Positions 28,301-37,300 of a stretch of 64,000 nucleotides of DNA are shown piece by piece (within the stretch, counting starts at the first letter, position 1; every line of letters begins with the position of its first letter). A program made the translations under genes and the position numbers. Where the stretch lies: the NCBI GenBank assembly GCA_000934455.1, contig KN882341.1, forward strand, positions 108,129-172,128. Reading direction: 5' to 3'. The stretch comes from Apostichopus parvimensis. Lineage: Eukaryota > Echinodermata > Holothuroidea > Aspidochirotida > Stichopodidae. The notes below the pieces were generated by a model. The model was not told the origin of the DNA. It did not search any database and saw nothing but the letters and a program-made list of their open reading frames with translations.

Positions 28301-31300
28301 CCGTCGCGCATATGAATTAAACAAACATTTTAAAATTAACAAAAACCATAGTTCATGGGAGTGTACAATAAATATATTACCCGTACATTTAAATACCATA
28401 TAAAAGTAACCTTTCACTGTGTTGTACATCCAGATCAAATAAGAATAAAGTGAATCTTGAACTACTTGAACTGTAACTACCGATTTTATAGTTTTTTTTT
28501 TTTTTTGGTTTATTTTGTTGTCAGTTTCAAAAATTCAGAACTTAAAAACCGTGACCTATTACATTATACTCACAACAGCTCTTTTAAATGTTCAGAACGT
28601 AGCCCGTAACGTAATATCATCGTAACTTCTTCCTCTGTTAGTATCCTTGGCTTGTTATTTACCTTCTCTGCCTCTATGTGTATCTTCTCTACCGTCAGTA
28701 ATCGATTCAATCTGAGTCCAGAGTGAAGTACAAAAACACCTTCCTCACACTTTTTGAAAGATTTGTTAAGGCATAGACTAGTAATGGGAATCTGAGGGAA
28801 ACAAACAATAAGTTTTAGCATCAATTTTAATCATGGAAATATTAACTCTCTGGGTAAAGTATATTAGCAGTACCTTTGATCATAAGTTGATCGGTTCTTC
28901 GCCCACTTTCAATTTGATGATTCAGTTTAACATGGCGTTTCTAAATATTGTCGATTTCAAACTGGAAAGGGTTTCATTGGTGAAAAAATATTGGGAAACA
29001 GAAACGTGCGACGAGTGTAAGAAATCTAATCACATGTAACACATACTTTTAACAGTGTCACCAAAATACATATTTCTTTTTTTGTACATTTTGTACATGA
29101 TTAACAACTCAATGTCAACTTGAAACTGTCGTCACATCAAGAAAGTTCATGTTAACTACTCTGATCCTGAGAAAGTTTCTCTTATCTGTATGTTGATGTT
29201 ATTGTCTTTGTAATTAGAGAATTTCTATGACCGTCAAGTGTTCCTATATAACAAACGATCGTTTTAATCAAATTTTAGTAAAAGCGCGCACATACGTACA
29301 GCGGTAGCGGTGGCTACAGCGTACAAAATACAAAATGAAAACTTAAAATCTTAGTAGAGGTTTATAAGGGATCTAGAAAAGTTGTAACCAAAGGAGTGTA
29401 CATTATGCTTAGAAGTTAAACTTTCTGGAATGGAATTCCAGATGCTGATGGCTCGATAATGCAAGCTTGTCTTCGAAAAAGTTGGCGACGAAGACGATTG
29501 TTCTGACGTGTGTTATAATTGTGAACTAGGAATTTCGAACGAATAAATTAGAAAAACCTAAAGGTAAGAGATTGTTGAAGAAGCGATATGTGAAGGTTGC
29601 AATATTAACTTTGGTTATGTCATTTACTTTTAACAAGTTAAGTGACTTAAAAAGTGCACTGGTGTGTTCGCGTGGTGCAGAATACGTAATATGTCTGACG
29701 AACCTCGTTTTTGGAGAACAAATAACTTTCTTAAAACGGAGTGACTAGTGCCCGACAGTGGCGGAGCTAGGGGTATTGGTCAGGAGGGGCGGGAATAGTC
29801 TGTAGGGGCGCTTTCGACACTATCTAAGCGGAGCGCCACCGGCTGGCGCGTAGCGTACAGAAAATTGTTGAGTAAAGATACTCCCTAGATCACCGGAAAT
29901 GACCTTTTCCGGGCCTGGCTAATTTGCAGATAAACGAAGAATAAATAGGTGTCATCCCCAAATTACACCAACAAAATGTGAGAAATGTCAATAAGTAGAT
30001 GAGAGCGCAATAAAAAAGTCAATAATCGCGAATAAGTAAAAAGTGGTAAAGAGCTGAAAAGGGCGCCAACAGTCCATTTGAGTCCGTCAGGGGGGCATTC
30101 GCCCCCCTGACTGTATGGACGCTGCGCCACTGGTGCCCGACCAAGCAAGACTACAGTAGCAGAGATGGGGATAAACAACAGCTAGATAAATAGTACGAAG
30201 AATATGTTTCGGCAATATCTTTTTAAGTCAACCGATTATTCCAACACCCTTAGCAACTTTCGAACACAGGTGAGAAGTATGTTCATGTCAATAAAGACTT
30301 GAGTCAATAAGAACACCAAGAAATTTAACACTGGTAGCAGCTACAAGTGGGTGGTTATAAATTATAATACTAAAGTTGGGGTTTTGAGTATGAGGTTTGT
30401 TAAAGACCATATAGTTAGTTTTGATAACATTAAGCGAAAGCTTATTTGAAGCAAACCAATCAGAGTATAACACAAGTTCACTGCAAGTAGTACTCTCAAG
30501 GCGTTGTACATCTGTGTCTTTGAAAAAAATACTGGTGTCGTCTGCAAACATCACTATTGAAGATTTAGATGAAATCGTGGTTATGTAGTTCATGTAGATG
30601 ACAAAGAGTAGTGGCCCAAGCATGGAACCTTGGGAAACACCACAAGAGATTGTTGGTTGGTTGTTTCCTTCCTGTCAAATCACTTTTGATCCAGTCATAC
30701 GTTAAGCCGCGAAATCCATATGCAAATAATTTATCTAATAAAATGGAATGGTCAATAATATCAAACGCCTTAGAAAGATCAAGGAAGACACCTAGAGAGG
30801 CTTCATTATCACTTGTTGCTTTACTTAGCTTATCAATCACGTCGACTATCGCGAGTTTAGTGGAATATCCTGGACGGAAACCATACTGGCTGTTTGACAA
30901 AATGTGGTGTTTGTTAAGAAAAACTAGGATCTTGTTGAACATGATTCTTTCTATGATTTTTGTAAAGCATGGTAGAACAGTGATTGGGCGGTAGTTAACA
31001 AACTGACAGTTAGCGCCTTTTTATAAATGGGTATAACCTTTGCGATTTGCGAAGTACCACCAGCATACGATAGATTGCTGATATGAGTAAGCGGCTTTAA
31101 AATGAGATAAATAACACTACGAACCACGGCCGGGCGTATTTCATCATAACCAGCAGCCGGTTGATTCGTCTTTGCAACGCCAAATATGTAAAGTTTTTAT
31201 TGTGCCGATTTGGATTCAGTTTTCTTTGTGTCAAAACAGAAATGTGCTTAGTTACTTCGTTATGTCATTTCTGTGGTAAGTGTGATGGTTCCCTTATCTA

Positions 31301-34300
31301 TATGATAATGAACCTACAATACAATAGTTTACTTTCTGCTAGACCGGATTCTAAACCTCTTCTTCGTATCCTTTTAAAATAACACTGATTGTATTTTTTA
31401 TATTTATAATCATATTTATTCTGCTCGTGAGGGAACTTAGATTCACTCATTTAAAGTGACAAAGTCGTTTATTACCAACAGTGAAATTAAAATTCAACAT
31501 ACTTTCCTCTATCCTCGTCATGGTACGGTTAACATAATAGTTGCATATACATCGATTGGACACATTGTCTAATCAGACAGTTATTAATAATATACCGTAC
31601 TGTTATTATTTAGTCCCGTTACAGCTTCATTAATTTTTACTTTTAAAGAGAGCTTGCGCATGAAATCAAGGACTAACCGGAAGGAAATAAGTTATGCTCC
31701 TAATATTGATAACGTAAATTAAAAGACTACCAATGATTAGTTATCACATTATTGTAGCTTGTAACTCCATGTCGGGGGTTGGGTGGATTAAATAGGTATA
31801 ATGTAAAATACCTAAAGAGTGAACTGATCATGAATGTCATCAATAGATGGTAGTACACGGTGGTCTGGGATTGTTAGTTACTTACGTGTCAATAAGATGA
31901 CACTATTGTCACTGTGACAATATAACAGCTACTGCACAACTTGTAAAAGTACGTTCTGATCATAAATTTAGAGTAACAGCTGACATCGATCTAGATGCAT
32001 GGCTTTTAAAATACCTCGTTCTCCACTAGCGTGTCACCGCAAACAATGTGTTTATGAATTCACTTTACCAATTTTGCATTAAACATAAATTGTACAGTAT
32101 TTGGTTTTGTAGCAGCTTTAGTTAATATTGGTAGCTAAAATAAACAGCAGATTGAACAGACAACAAGATACACAAGATTCATTTTAAAATGTAATGCATT
32201 AGAATCATACGTTTTTTTTTATTTAAGTAGGGTCAGTGGGCGATTACATTATGTAACGGGGGGCTGTTGCTTCAGGGTCAATTAAAAAATTTACTATATA
32301 GGGGGAGCGATGGTGATATTTTCACAGAAAATAGAAATATTGAAAAGTCGACTGGCGTGATGAGGAATAAGCCCTCACCTTTCGCACGCCCAGTGCCTTA
32401 GTCTTTTTGGGGGAGGAGGGGAGAGGGGTGTTGTAAACATGATGTGTATTTTTTTCTTTTTAACTGATTGTTGGTCACACGGATACTGATCTTTATTCAA
32501 ATCTTAATTTCGGTCGGAAGTGGTAGAAATTAAAGTTGTCATTAAGTTCCCATCTCATGGCATTAAAGTATATCGTTGGTAATAGTAATATACGAAATAC
32601 TTACGTCGCCTTTAGCTGCAATGTCAAGAATCTGTATTGTAGACCTTTGAAGGAGTTTGCTATCGGTGGATCTGATCGTCACACCTCCTATACATAAATC
32701 TTTCACCATGGCAACTACTTCATCAGCCTTACCAACTTGTTCAATGAAACAAACTGATGCGAAAGAATGTCCGTCCTCAATTCCTTTCAGATACTGGATG
32801 ATTCTTGATGAAGCTTTCTTGTTAATTCCACAAGCAAATCTAAAGACAAACTGTAGATCAAAAGGGTTTATCATCTTTAACGTATTCCATGTCAAAGGAG
32901 GTAAAACCCCCCCTGCATACGTTGAAAGATAGTTGGCTGCGTACCATTCAGCAAAAAGTTTGTGATAAAATCTGACAACAGTCGTTCGCTGGATAACAGA
33001 AACCGCGGCCATCTCTGGTTTGTCATTTAGCTTTAGAATATCTTCTTCCATTAGGATACCTATTGTGATAAGTTCATTGTAACATCCATTGCCAACATTG
33101 GCCTTGAACTCGTCTTTCTGCCAAACAATCTGCTGAGTATTTCCAGTAAGACTATCAAATAATAGTTTGTTAAGCCTTGGATAATCTGGAATGATAGAAC
33201 GGTCATTTGGCTTTCTATCGTGACCCTCTCTGTTCCACATATGCTCATAAAAACATGTGAGTATGTACCTAAAAAAAGTGGTAACAGATGCAAATGATAC
33301 CATGCTTTCTTCCTCGTTGGAGATATGCACAAACATCACACAAAAGAGAGGTACTTGGCAAATGTCGCTTAACACAGGACTTCTAGTGAGAAGGTCATTG
33401 ATTCTCCTAGCCGCTTGCTTATCGTTAACAGCAACAGCTCTTCTGATGTACTCATCCCTTGCATTATCATCAAAACCTGTCAAACGAACATTCACTGTCT
33501 CCACGTCGAGATTATCGGGTAAATAAGCAGACCTAGTACATGTTATTACCTTAAAGTTCGCAAACATATTACCAGCGATGATTTTCATAATTTCAGATTG
33601 ATCAAAGATATCTTTGTCCGGATATTCATCATACCCATCTAAAATCAGCACTACGCTTGGGCTGTTTAACAGAATTTCCATAATGTCTTCCTCTGATAGT
33701 TTTGATTCACCTGGCATCATTAACAGTTTAATAGCAAGACAAATCGATAATATGCCGCCGAGGAGTCTCAGTGGAAGCAAGATAAAGATATCTACATCTT
33801 TCAATGGAGATGAATCAGATGCATTGCACCAGTCATAAGCAGCTTGTAATGTAAACGTTGTTTTACCATAACCAGGATCGCCCTCTAACAGTATCCGCTT
33901 TGAAGATATTATGTCATCATTAAATACATCGCGGTATGATTTTAGTTTGACGGCTTCCATTTTATTCCCTTTCAATAAACGTTCAGTATTTTTACTGTTT
34001 CTTGTGTGCATGTCAATACCACCTTCCACAAATACATCATTCACATAATACACCTTTTCGCGGATATAAGGTATTGGCTGGATCTTGCTGTAAAGTTGTT
34101 TGTAAAATGTCTTGAGGTATCGTAGAAACAGGCATGTCTTATCTGTTCTCAAAATAATAAAAAAATAAACAAATTGAGGCCTTTGTAACAGTACATTATT
34201 TTTTGTTATATTGTATGTTAACTACTTTCAATTGGTTAATAATAATGATAAATAATACTCATACAAATAATACATAAAAAGAATACAATACACAATCTGT

Positions 34301-37300
34301 TAAGACTAAACTAATGTTACATTATCAGTAAGAAAACGTGAAATGCGTAACATCTGGTCAGAATACTTAGTATATATATAACTTACATTTAGCTGACAAA
34401 CGTTTGTAGTTATATGTTTTTCAAGTTATGAAGTAGACTACTGTGATATTAACGCAAGCTAACTTGCAACACTCGTTTTGTGAGAGTTGTGTATGACAAT
34501 GACTTGGTAATAGTAACAATATTCAGTTATAAACTCATGAACTTGGTTTAAAAATATAACAGAATAGCCTACGTGTTACCCTATATTGTATTCCGTCATT
34601 TGTTGTTCGTACATGTATCAGTCTCTAGTGAGGTATATATCGCACTATACCTTACCTTCGGATCCGGGGATAATACGATGCAGGGTGCTTAGTAAACCAT
34701 GAAGGCCTAATTCATCAAGAGCAGTTAACAATGGTGAGATGTCATTTGGCTTTATTTGACCCATTTCTTCCATTAAGGAGACCATAAGATGCCCGGGCAT
34801 GTTTTTCGCAGGTCTTAACTCGTCAATCTTAGCAGGAGGAAACATGAAGAACGTTGCAAGACTGACGATGATATCAGTAGTGAGGAGCTCGGCTAGTCGT
34901 ACCTTAAACCTCCCGAAATCTGAAAATAGAATGGAATTATTAATTTATTTAATTATATACAAAAGCTTCCCAGCCCTAAAATAAAAAGAAATTGGACTAA
35001 AATGTACCAATACATCATTAGTTGTGATCCCTGAGAATTTGGTTTATGATATACACTTCAGTTCTATATACAATAACTGGGTAGAGACAATTGTAAAACC
35101 ATATTGAAGATATCGGTATATTAACACCTTGTTACTAATAAGGTATATTCCTCTTTTAGGTACTGATAAATGCTACATAATACACAACTAGACATTTTAA
35201 TAAATAAACAGAACAAGAGAGAAATCTGCGGATTTACATATCTCATAGCAAACATCATTGATAAATATTACCTTTTCAGTGCGCTACATTTTGTCTCCAA
35301 TTTATAACCCTAGTTTATGAACACCGTTCTGACTGAACAACAATTACCTTATACCACGTTTTAAGTCAGCTTTCTTTGTAACTAGTTAGACAGACCTACG
35401 TGTGAACACACGCCAGGAGGCGCAAGCGTGTTCTAGTACCAACTCTTTGCATACAATGAAGTATACACGTCAGGAATCAAGCGTCATCAGTATATCTTGT
35501 GAGGAATACTAACTTTTGGCATTATTAAATTGGAGTAAGGTATATATTTTCCTTATTTTTTAAGTTTGACCTGCTCTTAAAGTTCTTCGCCGTTAAAACG
35601 AAGAAATATAGTATAGAAATATGATGGTTTTTATACTTTATTTTAGCACTTACATTTAGCTGCCAAACGTTTGTAGTTATAGTCCTAATATATCAAAAGT
35701 TAACATATATTTTCAAGTTATCTACTAAACTTTTGTGATATTTAAGCAAGCTACTTTCCAGAGGTTATTTTGCTTTCGTCTTGCTTGATAATAACTTGGT
35801 AATAATGACAGATATTTAGTTGTTAGCTGATGAACGTAATTTAAAAATATAACAGACTAGCCTATGTTTTCCCCTATATTGTATTCCGTCAGTGTTTGGT
35901 TGTAATTGTGTCAGTCTCTCGTCAGATAAATATCGTACTACACCATACCTTTGGATCTGGGGAAAATATCTTGCAGGGTGCTTAGTAAAGGATGAAGTCC
36001 CAAATTATCAAGACCAGTTAACAAGGGTGAGATGTCATTTGGCTTTATTTGACCCATTTCTTCCATTAAGGAGACCATGAGTTGCCCGGGGGAGTTTTTC
36101 GCAGGTCTTAACTCGTCAATCTTAGCAGGAGGAAACATGAAGAACGTTGCAAGACTGAGTATGATATCAGTTGTGAGGAGCCCGGCTAGTCGTACCTTAA
36201 ACCTCCCGAAATCTGAAAAGAGAATTGCATTATTAATTAATTTAAATACATACAAAAGCTTCCCAGCCCTAAAAAAAACAATAACACTAAATTGTACCAT
36301 TACATCATAAGTTGTGATCCCTGATTATTCAGTTAATGATATACACTTTAGTTCCATATACAATAACTGGGTAGAGACTATTGTAAAACCATATTGAAGC
36401 TATTAATATATTAATACCTTGTTACTAATAATGTATATTCCGCTTGTGGGTACTGATAAATGCTACATAATACACAACTAGGACATTTAAATGAATAAGT
36501 AGAACAAGAGAGAATTCCGCGGATTTAAATATCTCACAACAAACATCATTGATGAATAATTGCTTTATACAGTGCGCTACATATTGTCCCAATGTATAAC
36601 CCTCGTTTATGAACACCGTCCTGATTGAACAACAATTTCCTTTAACACACTTTTCAACTTGGTTTTCTTTGTAACTATTTTGACAGAACTACGTGTTAAC
36701 ATACGCAAGCCGACGCGAGCATGTTCTAGTACCAACTCTTTGCATGCAATGAAGTATACACGTCAAGCCTTAGTCGTCATCAGTATATCTTGTGAGAAAT
36801 ACTCATTCCTGCATTAGTAATTGGAGTAAGGCATGAATTGTCCTGATTTTTTTAAGTCTCTTACAGTTCCTTGTCTGGAAAACGAAGAAATATAGTTCAC
36901 ATGCAAACGTTTTGAGCCGTTTGTAGCCTTCCGCAATGCGCAGCTAGTACATCACGATTGAACGATACACATTTATACATATGCAGACATTCCATTCTCA
37001 AGAATGTTTGTGAGGATGGTATTTCTACAGGCATTATTTTTACCAATCTTTTTATTTTAAGCAATTTTATCGCACCAACTGTCGACATAACTTAGGCATA
37101 AGACAAAGCAGTTTCTGAAAACAAGATATCTAACAAATAGGAGTACATATTCAAGATATCTATTTCTTGTAGTTCCCCTTTAATTTTATTTGCTTGAGGT
37201 ATTTTGACAAGTTTATCCAGCCGTGAAACTCTTTAGTAAATTTCTAATGACTACATATTAAGTTGTAACAAAAAGTAATGTTTGCTTGATTTTACATTTC

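Larger units (their letters stand above)
24538..28800. repeat. Older third unit of the cassette duplication
   Basis: Exon A3 lies 623 bases inside this unit, as A1 and A2 lie 631 and 620 bases inside theirs, and C, D and B follow in the same order. Introns can no longer be aligned by eye and exon sequences are clearly diverged, so this copy separated earlier. The upper boundary is uncertain; I set it just past exon B3. Confidence 0.6.
34380..36898. repeat. Tandem duplication of a 1.27-1.30 kb unit carrying the DED exon
   Basis: 34.38-35.62 kb and 35.65-36.90 kb are collinear copies: both start 'cttacatttagctg.caaacg', both carry one 264-nt DED exon, and both end with 'cgaagaaatatagt' near 35.61 and 36.89 kb. 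Intron sequence is still easily aligned but has small indels and substitutions, so the duplication is fairly recent. Confidence 0.85.

Noticed and set aside
30611-30994. Plus-strand 127-codon open frame
   Set aside because: Antisense of the LINE reverse transcriptase core.
32657-33838. Several plus-strand frames of 74-91 codons, and a 90-codon minus frame
   Set aside because: Shadows of the NACHT exon, which has all family motifs in its own frame.
34799-36310. Plus-strand frames at 34799 and 36077
   Set aside because: Antisense shadows of the two DED exons; they look alike only because the exons are duplicated.
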